DNA of 64,000 bases, taken from the NCBI GenBank assembly GCA_026004675.1, contig BPJP01000003.1, forward strand, positions 434,001 to 498,000, written 5' to 3'. Source of the DNA: Gemmatales bacterium. Its GTDB lineage: Bacteria > Planctomycetota > Planctomycetia > Gemmatales > Gemmataceae. Shown here piece after piece: positions 16,612 through 25,614 of this stretch (positions are counted from its first letter, which is position 1; each line of letters begins with the position of its first letter). A program made the position numbers and the translations under genes. The notes under the pieces were generated by a model that was not told the DNA's origin, ran no database searches, and saw nothing but the letters and a program-made list of their open reading frames with translations.

Positions 16612-17368
16612 GTGTCAGGTCGCTTTCGTCGTAGGCGACGCGCACAAGGAATAAACCCTGTGGTGGAGCCGTCGGACCAGCTTGCCTGCGGTCCTGCGCC
16701 TGGAGAATCTCCGCCACCTTCTCTTCTGGCCAATAACCCCGTCCCACATTGATCAAGGTGCCGGCAATGGCCCGGACCATGTTGTAAAGAAACCCGTCGG
16801 CTTCCACTTCCAGGCGAATCGTCTGGTCGTTCTTTTCCACCGACAGGGAAGTAATGGTCCGCACGCTCGAAACGCGATTGGGATAATCGGTTTCAAAGCT
16901 GCGAAAATCATGCGTGCCAACCAACACCTTTCCGGCACGTTGCATCCTGGCCACATCCAGAGGGTAGCGGCAATGGTAGCTGTAGCGGCGCAGAAACGGA
17001 TCCCGGACCGGACCGTTGTAGATGACATAACGGTACATTTTGCGTTTGGCGTTGCGGTTGGCGTCGAAGTGAGCAGGCACGTCCGCCGCCTCGCGGATAG
17101 CGATATCATTGGGCAAATGGGCATTCAAACCGCGCACGAAAACATCGGGCTCGAGATGGCTCGAAGTGAAGAAATTCACGACCTGACCGAGGGCATGGAC
17201 GCCGGCGTCGGTCCGGCCGCTGGCGTTGGCGTGCACCTTTTCCCCCGTCAGCGCGAAGATCGCTTTTTCCAGGGTTTCCTGGACGGTACGCGCTCCTGGC
17301 TGGATTTGCCAGCCGGCGTAATTTCCGCCGTCGTAGCACATTACCAGTTTGATATTTCGAGCGGCCAT
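16604..17368 (-). CDS. truA: tRNA pseudouridine synthase A
   Basis: 254 residues, the normal family length. It converts uridines 38-40 of the tRNA anticodon arm to pseudouridine. The N-terminus IKLVMCYDGGNYAGWQIQ is the family start, the catalytic Asp lies in SGRTDAGVHALGQV (D54), and DFRSFET, EADGFLYNMVR and GRGYWPEEKV follow in the expected order. It is a monocistronic cytoplasmic housekeeping gene, convergent with the Cys-rich peptide gene. Confidence 0.95.
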   Translation of the reverse strand: MAARNIKLVMCYDGGNYAGWQIQPGARTVQETLEKAIFALTGEKVHANASGRTDAGVHALGQVVNFFTSSHLEPDVFVRGLNAHLPNDIAIREAADVPAHFDANRNAKRKMYRYVIYNGPVRDPFLRRYSYHCRYPLDVARMQRAGKVLVGTHDFRSFETDYPNRVSSVRTITSLSVEKNDQTIRLEVEADGFLYNMVRAIAGTLINVGRGYWPEEKVAEILQAQDRRQAGPTAPPQGLFLVRVAYDESDLTQK

Positions 17369-18102
17369 CGTTTCCGTCCGCGTATGCCGATTGAAGTAGA
17401 ATTTACACCTGAGTGGATGAATTTACAAAATCGGAACAGTCGAACAAAAGCGGCTGCTACAAAGTTGCGCTCCAAATCTCAATCTCTCTTGAGGATACAA
17501 AAACAAATCCAGATTGACCGACGGTTGGCACGCCGATTGCCATAACAAAGGGCGGATTGACCGACCAACGGAAGAGCAGCGACGGACAGGACATCGGGCC
17601 GTTTTCCCCGCGGACCGAGCGGCTTCCCCCGGCCGTGTTTCTGATTCCGGAAGCGTTGGGAGGCGCACCCCAACCTCCGTGACCCACAACGATTCCGGAA
17701 TCAGGTCGCGCCGTTGCTGTCGTCTTTCTTCTTGCCAGGCACCTGCCTCGAAACCCAGTCTGCTGGACCCCTGGGCCACCCGCTGCCCCCCGCGGGTGGC
17801 CCTCTCGATTGCGCCCATCTGCTTGCGGGCCCAGCGATTGCCGACGAAGGCCATTCATTTCGCCTGATTTCCCTATTCCAGCCGTCAGCAAACCGAAATT
17901 GGCGGTTGGCCGACGCGGTCTTTTCCGGAAAAAAGTTAGCTAGGGCAACGTGGATGCGACCAAGTACGACATTGCATCGACTGATGGACCTTTTCGCCTG
18001 ACGGATAGCTGTATCGGGCAGGATGGTGTACACTGGCCTTGGTCGCTTCACTTGCCCTTGCACGTGTTGGAGACGGTCGCTATCGTGCCGCCATTCGTGT
18101 CC
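17369..18102. other. Intergenic region without a convincing gene
   Basis: Several open frames cross this ~730 bp on both strands, but they have biased composition, no ribosome sites and no family match. The clear structure is an 18-base inverted repeat (separate entry). The start of the downstream DUF2752 gene could lie in the last 150 bp, since its frame is open from 17950. Confidence 0.6.
17641..17704. repeat. 18-bp inverted repeat
   Basis: The left arm CTGATTCCGGAAGCGTTG and the right arm CAACGATTCCGGAATCAG pair with one mismatch across a 28-base spacer that itself contains GGAGG/CCTCC complementarity. No T-run follows on either strand, so an operator or a hairpin is more likely than a terminator. 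Confidence 0.7.
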
Positions 18103-18594
18103 ATGATCGAACAGCAACGACTATTCCCGCGGGATCGACCGAAGACCAATGGTTGGGCTCGCGCCGGATTGTTGGCGATCGCCTTGGGAATCGCATCGGT
18201 CTTTGCCGTGGCCCTGTGGTTGGATCCCTATGACGAAGCGGGCAGGCCGAGGCGGATGGAAACGCATCGGCAACTGGGTTTACCCCCGTGCACGTGCTAC
18301 GACAGATTCGGTATCCCATGTCCGTCGTGCGGCATGACAACGAGTTTTTCCCTTCTGGCTCACGGCGACGTTTGGAACTCACTCAAGGCGAATTTCGTTG
18401 GTACGCTGCTGGCGGTCTTTTGTTTTGTCTTTATGATCTGGTGCGTGTTGTGCAGCATCTGGCGTCGTTTTCTTTTTCTCAACTCGCTGGAGAGCTTCCT
18501 GACGACAGCGGTTGTGGTCTTTGTCGTCTTATTGCTGACACGTTGGTTGGTCGTGCTGGCCTGGATGTGGGGAACAGGCGAAATATCTTTTTAG
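18103..18594 (+). CDS. DUF2752 membrane protein
   Basis: 163 residues if started at the ATG giving MIEQQRLFPRDRP; the frame is open 150 bases further upstream. Signature block: CTCYDRFGIPCPSCGMTTSFSLLAHGDVWNSLKANF, the C-P-x-C-G-M-T-(R/T) motif of DUF2752. Three hydrophobic segments (ALGIASVFAVALWL, TLLAVFCFVFMIWCVLC, TTAVVVFVVLLLTRWLVVLAW) place it in the inner membrane. Family function is unknown. It lies 36 bp upstream of a lipoprotein gene in the same direction, a likely two-gene operon. Confidence 0.75.
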   Translation: MIEQQRLFPRDRPKTNGWARAGLLAIALGIASVFAVALWLDPYDEAGRPRRMETHRQLGLPPCTCYDRFGIPCPSCGMTTSFSLLAHGDVWNSLKANFVGTLLAVFCFVFMIWCVLCSIWRRFLFLNSLESFLTTAVVVFVVLLLTRWLVVLAWMWGTGEISF

Positions 18595-18630
18595 CGCCAA
18601 AAGGCGTGGGAACGGAGAGAGGAGGGAACC

Positions 18631-19296
18631 ATGCTCCGTCAACGGATGTATCTTGCGGCGTGGTTGACGGTCGCGTCGATCTTGGCAACAGGATGTAGTT
18701 TGCTTCAGGTTCCTTTCTTCTTGATTTACGGCGAACCAAAAGTCGACCCGAAGCTCAAGGCGCTGGAATCGGGCAAGGTGGTGATCTTGACCAGCATGCC
18801 TGGCGAGATACGGCCAGAGTTTTTGCGCATCGACCGCGAACTGACCAGCCGACTCGTTCGCCAGATGTCCCGTCTGAACGAAGAAAACAACAAAGGGCGA
18901 TTGGAAATTGTGCCGTCCAAAAAAGTCGAGAAATTCAAAGATGAAAACCCCGACTGGCAAACACTCGACATGAAGGAAATCGGCAAATACTTCGATGCCG
19001 ACTACGTCATCAGCCTCGAAATCCTGTCGGTCGATCTGTACGAAAAGGGAGCTGGGACGTATATGTATCGCGGCCAGATCGAAATCGATGTTGAAGTGTT
19101 CGACATGAAAGACGAAAACGGAGAACCAGTTTACGACACGTTCAATGTCGAGTATCCTCCGAGGCCGCGCGGCTCTATTCCGAGCGACGATCAAAGTCCG
19201 CGGCAATTTCGCCAGCGCTTTCTCGATCACGTCGCTCAGCGCCTGGCCTGGTGGTTCTTGCCGCACACGATACGCGAACAATACCAGTCGCTGTGA
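18631..19296 (+). CDS. Predicted lipoprotein
   Basis: 221 residues. The leader MLRQRMYLAAWLTVASILATGCSLLQ has a lipobox (LATGC), so the mature protein is probably anchored to a membrane by its Cys. The start follows an AGAGAGGAGGGAACC ribosome site. The mature part is a soluble alpha/beta domain (KVVILTSMPGEIRPEFLRIDRELTSRLVRQM...GKYFDADYVISLEILSVDLYE...YRGQIEIDVEVFD), resembling proteins that compute a path-like variable of envelope complexes, but I name no family. It ends 25 bases before the convergent helicase gene. Confidence 0.75.
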   Translation: MLRQRMYLAAWLTVASILATGCSLLQVPFFLIYGEPKVDPKLKALESGKVVILTSMPGEIRPEFLRIDRELTSRLVRQMSRLNEENNKGRLEIVPSKKVEKFKDENPDWQTLDMKEIGKYFDADYVISLEILSVDLYEKGAGTYMYRGQIEIDVEVFDMKDENGEPVYDTFNVEYPPRPRGSIPSDDQSPRQFRQRFLDHVAQRLAWWFLPHTIREQYQSL

Positions 19297-19320
19297 TTGC
19301 AGCGAGGCCAACCGCTTGCA

Positions 19321-22300
19321 TTATGGGCCATTCAAAAGCCGCAGCATTTCGTGATTCTTGCCGACAGCGAAACCGTCTGGTTCTCGGTCGGATTCGGCGA
19401 GGCGGATTTCCTTGCCGATGCGGCAGGCAACGAGCTGGCCGTTTCGCATGACGATGCGGTTTCCTCTGGCGGCGGGAACGCGCAAACCGGCCAGCACGCG
19501 ACCAGAGAGGTTGATTGGATCCGTGGCGGTCAAAACCAAAGGCACGGCGTCCTCTTCTTTGTCGTGGCGAAGATGGTGGATGGATTGGGTGAGTGCGAAT
19601 TGTTCGCCCGCGACGCCAGCGACGAATCGGCCGCCCCGGATTTCGCCTCGGGCTTCGAGCGTGCGAAAAGTTCGCAGCAACGCCTGCCAGCTGGGTGCCG
19701 CTGGTTCACGCTGCAAAAGGTCGCGAAACACCACGCCATAACGGCGAATCAGAAGCCGGCACCAATTCTCGATGGCGCTTGCCTGCTGTTTCTGGATGTC
19801 GTTTTGGTCACGGGGAGAGAGGGGCGCCGACGCGAAAGACGGCAAAGCGGAGTGAAGCAGAGACCAGCGGCCGCCTTCGATACCCGTCTGGGACGCCGAC
19901 CGCGTGAGGCGACGGCGGCGGTCTGCTTTCTTCGCTGTCCCGCCTAGCAGCCAGCGCAAACCGGCAAAGCCATCGCAGGTGACAAGTCCAGCAGCAGCCA
20001 ACTCGCCCAACGCGTCGCGCAGTTGCCCGGGCGCCACAGGCAGAAGATTCAGAAGCTGGCTGACAAACAAAGCTCCTTGTTGCCGAAGTGTTTCATAGAC
20101 CATGCGGGCATTGCCGCCGAGCGCATGCACGGCCCGATCGATCAAGGTCGGTTCCGATTCTCCCAATAACCACGGAAGATCTCTTCGCAACATCAGGGTC
20201 ATGGGGATGGAACGGGTGAAAGGTTTGATTGGTCGGGATCGGCCCTCAGGTCGGATGACGGGCTTGACTCGGCCCCACAGTACCTGGCCGCTCAACGTCA
20301 GCAAATCGAGCCACGCCGGGTTGTAGGCCACCAGGCGATGGGGAAGCAGGAACCGCTCCCAATCGCCGGCAGGTGCTTCGAACCCTTGAAGTTGTTCGAT
20401 GACAGTAAGCAGGCCGGTTTCGCCGCGAAGTCTCGAGCCGTGCTTGACATGCTGGTGCTGGCAAAGAAAACCGACGTATCGCTCTGGAGAAACGGGTTCT
20501 ATTTGTCGGCGCAGACCGTCCAAGGTGAGGCGATGAATGCGCGCCAGCAAACGCCGATCGCACCATTCGGTTTCGCCAGCTCCGTTTTGTTTGGACGAAA
20601 CGGCAGCGGAACCATGAGTGAATTGGCCTCGAAGCACGCTCCCTTGGCCTTCCAAGCGCAGAAGGGCGGTTTGAACGTCGGCTCTCGACAGACCAAAGAA
20701 ATCAGCGAGATGGGATTCCGCAATCGGACCAGCGACTTCCATGCGCCCGCGGAGCAACTCTGCCAGAGCGTCTTCTCGCAGCCACTCTTGTTGCAAAGAA
20801 TCGGGAACTTGAATCGGCGGATCGCAGGTCACGTCGGGCCAAACGGCTCGAACGATCGGCCAGCGTTCGGCTGCCACCCAAAATCTCTTCGCTTTTATTT
20901 CGTTCGAGGCCGGCGAGCCGCTGGTCGGAAGAGCGTTGGCTGGTACGAGATGAACTTCGATCTCGGCTGCCCGGCCGGCGGTAACGAGTGCCCTGAAGCA
21001 GTTTCGCCATTCTCTGCCTTCTTCGGGTGTCACGACGACCAGCGACAACAATGTGTCGTGCAATTCGTCCGCGTCACGAACGATCGGCCAGGCCTGCTGG
21101 CGAACCTGGGAGATGGCCTCCGGTTCCAGGCGACCAAGGTCGCGGACGGCTTCCGGCGACAGGCTACGGCGCAGAGTGATGGCCCTTGCTCGTCTTTCTT
21201 CTAATGGCGCATCATCGAGAAACGCATACGGGTTGGCGTTCAACAGTTCGTGGGAAAAGGGGGATGGTTCGCGCGTATCCATGCCGACAAGTTCGATTTC
21301 CCCTTGTTCGATCTGCTGAAGCAATCGAATCCAACCGTCGACGTCGGTCGCCTCTGTAAGACAGTCTTCCATCGTCTGACGCACCAACGGATGATCGGGT
21401 ACTTCTATATCGCCGACGATGTTTTCCAGACAGGCGGTTTGCATGGGGAAGACCGCCGACAAGAGGTCATCCGCGCGGAACCGCTGCAAGGCTGGCGGGA
21501 CTCGCCGCCCACCTTCGAATCGGCGCACTGCTAAAGCGCGCGTGCTGTTCCAGCGCCAACGAGTCGTGAAAAAAGGCACCGCCAACAGAGCCTGGATCAG
21601 GATTTCGCGGGCAATCTTGCTGTTGACCAGCGAAAACATCTGTTCCAGCGGAAAACTGTGCTGCGGTCCCAGCGAGAGGATGATCCCGTTATCGCTCGCC
21701 GACGCCTGCAGTTCGAAATTGAATGACCGGCAGAAGCGTTTCCGCAGAGCCAATCCCCATGCCCGGTTGATGCGCGTCCCGAACGGCGCGTGGATGACGA
21801 GCTGCATGCCGCCCGATTCGTCGAAGAATCTTTCGAACAGAATGCGTTTCTGGGTCGGCAGCATCGACGTGGCGGCATATTGGGCGGCGGCATAATCGAC
21901 CACTTGCCTGGCTGCCTCGTGACGGACTCGACCGATCTGGCTGACCCAATTGGTCGCACCCTCCGCATCGTCAAGCCGGCCGGCGATTTCCTCACGCAGA
22001 CGGGAGACCTCGGCTGAGAGTTCATCGGTCCGGCCTGGCGCTTCTCCTAACCAGAACGGAACCGTCGGCGGAGCACCTCGCGCATCCTGCACGACGACAT
22101 CGCCGCCACGAACATAGCGAATCCGCCATGAAGTATTTCCCAAAAGGAAAATGTCGCCAGCCATGCTTTCCAGAGCGAAGTCTTCATGGACGGAACCCAC
22201 GACGACCGGTTCGGGATCGTCGGTTATCACCCGAAAATCCGCGACTTCCGGGATCGCGCCGCCGCAGGTGATAGCGGTAAGGCGGGCGTTGCGCCGGGCC

Positions 22301-23790
22301 TTCAGACGATTACCGACGCGGTCGCGGTGAAGATAGGCCCCGCGTCTCCCCAAACGCGGTGCGATCCCTTCGCTGAGCATCGTCACGACGTCGTCGAATT
22401 CCTGGCGTTCCAGGTTCCGGTAGGGATACGCACGCCGGCATAATTCGAACAAAGAGTCCTCGTCCCATTCATCGCTGGCGACGGCGGCGACGATCTGCTG
22501 GGCCAGAATGTCGGCTGGCGCTTCGGGAATCACGACGCGATCGAGCCGGCCTTCATAAACCGCTCGCACCAGTGCCACGCATTCGATCAACTCGTCACGG
22601 GTCAGCGCGAACAATCTGCCCTTGGGAACCACGCCGAGGGAATGGCCGGCTCGGCCAATGCGTTGCAGCAACGTCGCAATCGATCGTGGCGAACCGAGTT
22701 GGCATACCAGATCGATCTGGCCGATGTCGATGCCCAATTCGAGCGACGCGGTGGCCACCACCGCCTTGAGCGATCCCGCTTTCAGCCGCTGCTCCGTATC
22801 GTGCCTGAGTCGCTGCGACAAGCTGCCGTGATGCGACGAAACCGCACCGGCGCCGAGTCGTTCCGTCAACTGTTGGGCGACCCGTTCGGCGAGGCGGCGC
22901 GTGTTGACAAAGACCAGCGTGCTGCGATGTTCGCGGATGAACCGCACCAGCCGTTCATAGATTTCGCTCCAGTGTTCATGAGAGCAGACGGCTTCAAGGG
23001 GCTTGTCCGGAGTTTCGATGGCCAAATCGATCTGCCGGGTGTGACCTGTGTCGATGATGACGGGCGGATCAGCGTCGGCGTGCACTCCGACAAGAAAACG
23101 GGCGATCTCGCCAATCGGTTTTTGCGTCGCCGACAGACCGATGCGCACCGGCCGAATTCGTTCCGAGCCGTCGCGGTCGAAAAGGGGGTTGGTCGGCCGT
23201 TGCGTGCACAGAAAATCGAGCCGTTCCAACGACAAAGCCAGATGCGATCCGCGTTTGTCGCGGGCCAAAGCGTGAATCTCATCGACAATGACGGTTTCGA
23301 CGTTGCGGAGCATTTCCCGGCTGCGTTCACCAGTCAACAGCAAGTAAAGCGATTCGGGAGTGGTGACCAGGATATGCGGCGGCTTGCGAACCATCCTTTG
23401 GCGATCGAGCGAGGAAGTGTCGCCGGTGCGAACATAAGCCCGGATCTCCTGGCAAGCGGGCCGTTGCTCACGTGCCGAAGCGAGCAATTCTGCCAATGGG
23501 GTTTCCAGATTACGTTGAATATCGTTCGACAAAGCACGCAGCGGTGAGATGTAGACTACATAAGTCCGGTCCGCCAGCCGTCCGTTCATTGCCAGGCGGA
23601 GGAGGCGATCGAGGCTATAGAGAAAAGCGGTCAATGTCTTGCCGGAACCCGTTGGCGCTGCAATGAGGGTATCCCGCCGTTCGGCAATGGCCGGCCAGCC
23701 GAGACGTTGCGGTTCCGTCGGTTCGGCGAAACGCTCGGCAAACCACTTCTGTGTGATCGGGTGAAAAAGCGGCAACATCGGAGCCATCAT
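19321..23790 (-). CDS. lhr: Lhr-type large superfamily 2 helicase
   Basis: 1489 residues, close to the ~1500 of long bacterial Lhr. It is an ATP-dependent 3'-5' helicase that translocates on single-stranded DNA and unwinds DNA or RNA:DNA. In order: Q-motif region PTEPQRLGWPAI, Walker A APTGSGKT, VYISPLRALSNDI, DEIHALARDKRG (DExH), GLSATQKPI, SSHHGSLSQRLRH, VVATASLELGIDIG, QRIGRAGHS, then the winged-helix and Lhr-core domains, then a long C-terminal domain (GRFVAGVAGEQFAL, RIVMRNGQLVACRIG). Its ATG is within MMAPMLPLF. It stands alone, convergent with the lipoprotein gene. Confidence 0.9.
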   Translation of the reverse strand: MMAPMLPLFHPITQKWFAERFAEPTEPQRLGWPAIAERRDTLIAAPTGSGKTLTAFLYSLDRLLRLAMNGRLADRTYVVYISPLRALSNDIQRNLETPLAELLASAREQRPACQEIRAYVRTGDTSSLDRQRMVRKPPHILVTTPESLYLLLTGERSREMLRNVETVIVDEIHALARDKRGSHLALSLERLDFLCTQRPTNPLFDRDGSERIRPVRIGLSATQKPIGEIARFLVGVHADADPPVIIDTGHTRQIDLAIETPDKPLEAVCSHEHWSEIYERLVRFIREHRSTLVFVNTRRLAERVAQQLTERLGAGAVSSHHGSLSQRLRHDTEQRLKAGSLKAVVATASLELGIDIGQIDLVCQLGSPRSIATLLQRIGRAGHSLGVVPKGRLFALTRDELIECVALVRAVYEGRLDRVVIPEAPADILAQQIVAAVASDEWDEDSLFELCRRAYPYRNLERQEFDDVVTMLSEGIAPRLGRRGAYLHRDRVGNRLKARRNARLTAITCGGAIPEVADFRVITDDPEPVVVGSVHEDFALESMAGDIFLLGNTSWRIRYVRGGDVVVQDARGAPPTVPFWLGEAPGRTDELSAEVSRLREEIAGRLDDAEGATNWVSQIGRVRHEAARQVVDYAAAQYAATSMLPTQKRILFERFFDESGGMQLVIHAPFGTRINRAWGLALRKRFCRSFNFELQASASDNGIILSLGPQHSFPLEQMFSLVNSKIAREILIQALLAVPFFTTRWRWNSTRALAVRRFEGGRRVPPALQRFRADDLLSAVFPMQTACLENIVGDIEVPDHPLVRQTMEDCLTEATDVDGWIRLLQQIEQGEIELVGMDTREPSPFSHELLNANPYAFLDDAPLEERRARAITLRRSLSPEAVRDLGRLEPEAISQVRQQAWPIVRDADELHDTLLSLVVVTPEEGREWRNCFRALVTAGRAAEIEVHLVPANALPTSGSPASNEIKAKRFWVAAERWPIVRAVWPDVTCDPPIQVPDSLQQEWLREDALAELLRGRMEVAGPIAESHLADFFGLSRADVQTALLRLEGQGSVLRGQFTHGSAAVSSKQNGAGETEWCDRRLLARIHRLTLDGLRRQIEPVSPERYVGFLCQHQHVKHGSRLRGETGLLTVIEQLQGFEAPAGDWERFLLPHRLVAYNPAWLDLLTLSGQVLWGRVKPVIRPEGRSRPIKPFTRSIPMTLMLRRDLPWLLGESEPTLIDRAVHALGGNARMVYETLRQQGALFVSQLLNLLPVAPGQLRDALGELAAAGLVTCDGFAGLRWLLGGTAKKADRRRRLTRSASQTGIEGGRWSLLHSALPSFASAPLSPRDQNDIQKQQASAIENWCRLLIRRYGVVFRDLLQREPAAPSWQALLRTFRTLEARGEIRGGRFVAGVAGEQFALTQSIHHLRHDKEEDAVPLVLTATDPINLSGRVLAGLRVPAARGNRIVMRNGQLVACRIGKEIRLAESDREPDGFAVGKNHEMLRLLNGP

Positions 23791-23832
23791 AGCGGCCCGG
23801 TACGCGCTTCCGCAAGACGGGCAGCTGGACCG

Positions 23833-24321
23833 TTAGCTTTCGTGAACCAGGCCGGCATTTTCAAAACGACGGCCGGCCATGTCGAGAGGAATCAAGCGAC
23901 GCTCTTTTCCGTATTCGTTATGGTCCGGATAGTCGGAGCTGATCGGGTAGTCGATGCCGATCAAACAACGATATGGGTAATAAACCACGCGCTTGGCTTT
24001 CATGCTGCGAAATAGTTTGTCGATCAAGCGTTGGACACGCTGGCCGGCAAACCCGCCCGGGCGGACTTCGTAGACTTCCAGCGTGTCGTCTTCCTCCCAA
24101 TCGAACATGACTCCAAGGATATCGGGTCGGCAATTCTTTTTTGGCAGAAATCGGGCAAGCCAGAGACAGCGATAATCCCGGCACACGGAGGGCCTTTTGC
24201 TGTAAATACTGCAACCGCGGTCGCACACATGTTTGCAGGTGGAATAGAAAGGCTTGCCTAGTTCTTCGATTCCCAGGATCGTGCAGCAGGCGGTGCATTC
24301 GCCACAGCTTCGTTCGTCCAT
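23833..24321 (-). CDS. CxxCxxCC-family metal-binding protein (YkgJ-like)
   Basis: 162 residues. Signature at the N-terminus: SCGECTACCTILGI (CxxCxxCC), with further cysteines CKHVCDRGCSIYSKRPSVCRDYRCLWL. Members are thought to bind zinc or an iron-sulfur cluster; function is unknown. The rest is a small alpha/beta region without recognised motifs. It lies just upstream of the helicase gene on the same strand, about 40 bases away, and could be cotranscribed with it. Confidence 0.8.
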   Translation of the reverse strand: MDERSCGECTACCTILGIEELGKPFYSTCKHVCDRGCSIYSKRPSVCRDYRCLWLARFLPKKNCRPDILGVMFDWEEDDTLEVYEVRPGGFAGQRVQRLIDKLFRSMKAKRVVYYPYRCLIGIDYPISSDYPDHNEYGKERRLIPLDMAGRRFENAGLVHES

Positions 24322-24423
24322 GAGGCACTCCTCGCCGAAGTGTGGATACCTTTAGGCAAAATTCTATCGAACATCGGCTGACAGACCAGAAAGACGAATC
24401 GCTTTAGGCGAAGCAGGCAGTGG

Positions 24424-25584
24424 TCAACCCAATCGCCAGACGCGAACCTGGCCGGCGATATCGGCGGCTGCGACGCATTGCTGATCGGGCGAGACGTCGA
24501 CGGCATGGAACCAGTCCTTGAACTGACCGCCTCGTTCCTTGCCGAGTTTGGCTATTTCTTTGCCGTCACTTACCCGGCAGATGCGGATGGACGTGTCGCG
24601 GCCAGCGGAAAGGACGAATTGGCCATCGGCGCTGAATTGCACATCGGTCACCCCATATTGGTGTCCCGATACGCTGCGGATCAGTTTGCCAGTTCGACTG
24701 TCGAGAAGATGGACTTTTCCGGTGCCGGTTTCTCCGCCTTGGCCCACGGCGAGGATGTTGTCGTCGGGCGAGAAGTCGGCGGCGACGAAGCCGCGGGCTA
24801 CGAATTTCCCCCACGTGGTCGCATAGCCGTACGAATTGTCACGTTTTTTCACATTGGGGAATTGCACTTTGAGGATGTCGAGTTTTTCTTTGCCGGTGCT
24901 GGCGTCATAAATGCGGGCTTGCGCTGGCGGACGGTCGAAGTCGCCGCGTCGGCTGCAAAACTCGGCCACGAATGCCGTCTGGCCATCACTTGTTAACGCC
25001 GCCGACGTGATCCAGTTTCCCGGGTAGCCCGTCCAGCGTGCGATTTCCTTTCGGCTGGCCAGGTCCCAAACAATGGTCATGCCATTATCGTCACCGGTAA
25101 TCAGCCTTTTTTCATCGCCGCTCAGGTCAAGCGCCTGCACCCAGTTTTGATGTACCTGAAAAACGTGGGCCGCCGTCTGTGTCGCGACTTTGACGCCCGG
25201 TTTCGTCACGATTTCTGGCTTTCTTTGCCGTCGTGCCTCTTGTTCCCGGGTTTTCATGTCGAGCACGACTTCGGTGGAACCCGTTGTCGGAGCCGTGGTG
25301 TCCCAGAGGCGAACACTGCGATCGAGACTGGAAGAAACAAGCGTTTTGCCGTCACGTGTCGCACGCAACCGGGTGATGCCGTTGGTGTGACCTTGCAGAA
25401 ACCGAACAGGCGGCGGAGGCTCTTTCGTCTGCTTGTCTGGCAGTTCCCAAATGAAAAGTTGGCCATCGCGGTTGCCTGCCGCCAGGCGTCGTGAAGAACC
25501 GAGGAAAGCGACGGTCGTCGGCCAGGCGCCTTCAAATGTCAGATCGCAAAGGAGTTGCACTTTGTTTGGCTGAAACGCAGGCAT
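24424..25584 (-). CDS. WD40-repeat protein of the DUF1501 operon
   Basis: 386 residues from an ATG with AGAGGA nine bases upstream. There are seven or more WD blades: AWPTTVAFLGSSRRLAAGNRDGQLFIWE, LQGHTNGITRLRATRDGKTLVSSSLDRSVRLWD, HQNWVQALDLSGDEKRLITGDDNGMTIVWD, GHQYGVTDVQFSADGQFVLSAGRDTSIRICR, DVSPDQQCVAAADIAGQVRVW. No signal peptide is seen. It is the third gene after a DUF1549/DUF1553 protein and a DUF1501 protein with 30-60 base gaps, an order common in planctomycetes. It may act as a scaffold for that set. Confidence 0.85.
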   Translation of the reverse strand: MPAFQPNKVQLLCDLTFEGAWPTTVAFLGSSRRLAAGNRDGQLFIWELPDKQTKEPPPPVRFLQGHTNGITRLRATRDGKTLVSSSLDRSVRLWDTTAPTTGSTEVVLDMKTREQEARRQRKPEIVTKPGVKVATQTAAHVFQVHQNWVQALDLSGDEKRLITGDDNGMTIVWDLASRKEIARWTGYPGNWITSAALTSDGQTAFVAEFCSRRGDFDRPPAQARIYDASTGKEKLDILKVQFPNVKKRDNSYGYATTWGKFVARGFVAADFSPDDNILAVGQGGETGTGKVHLLDSRTGKLIRSVSGHQYGVTDVQFSADGQFVLSAGRDTSIRICRVSDGKEIAKLGKERGGQFKDWFHAVDVSPDQQCVAAADIAGQVRVWRLG

Positions 25585-25614
25585 GATGATCCTCTTGTTA
25601 TAGGAAAGGTGCAA

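Noticed and set aside
17423..17891. Overlapping open frames in the truA-DUF2752 interval
   Set aside because: Arg/Pro-rich composition, no ribosome sites and no family match; likely non-coding.
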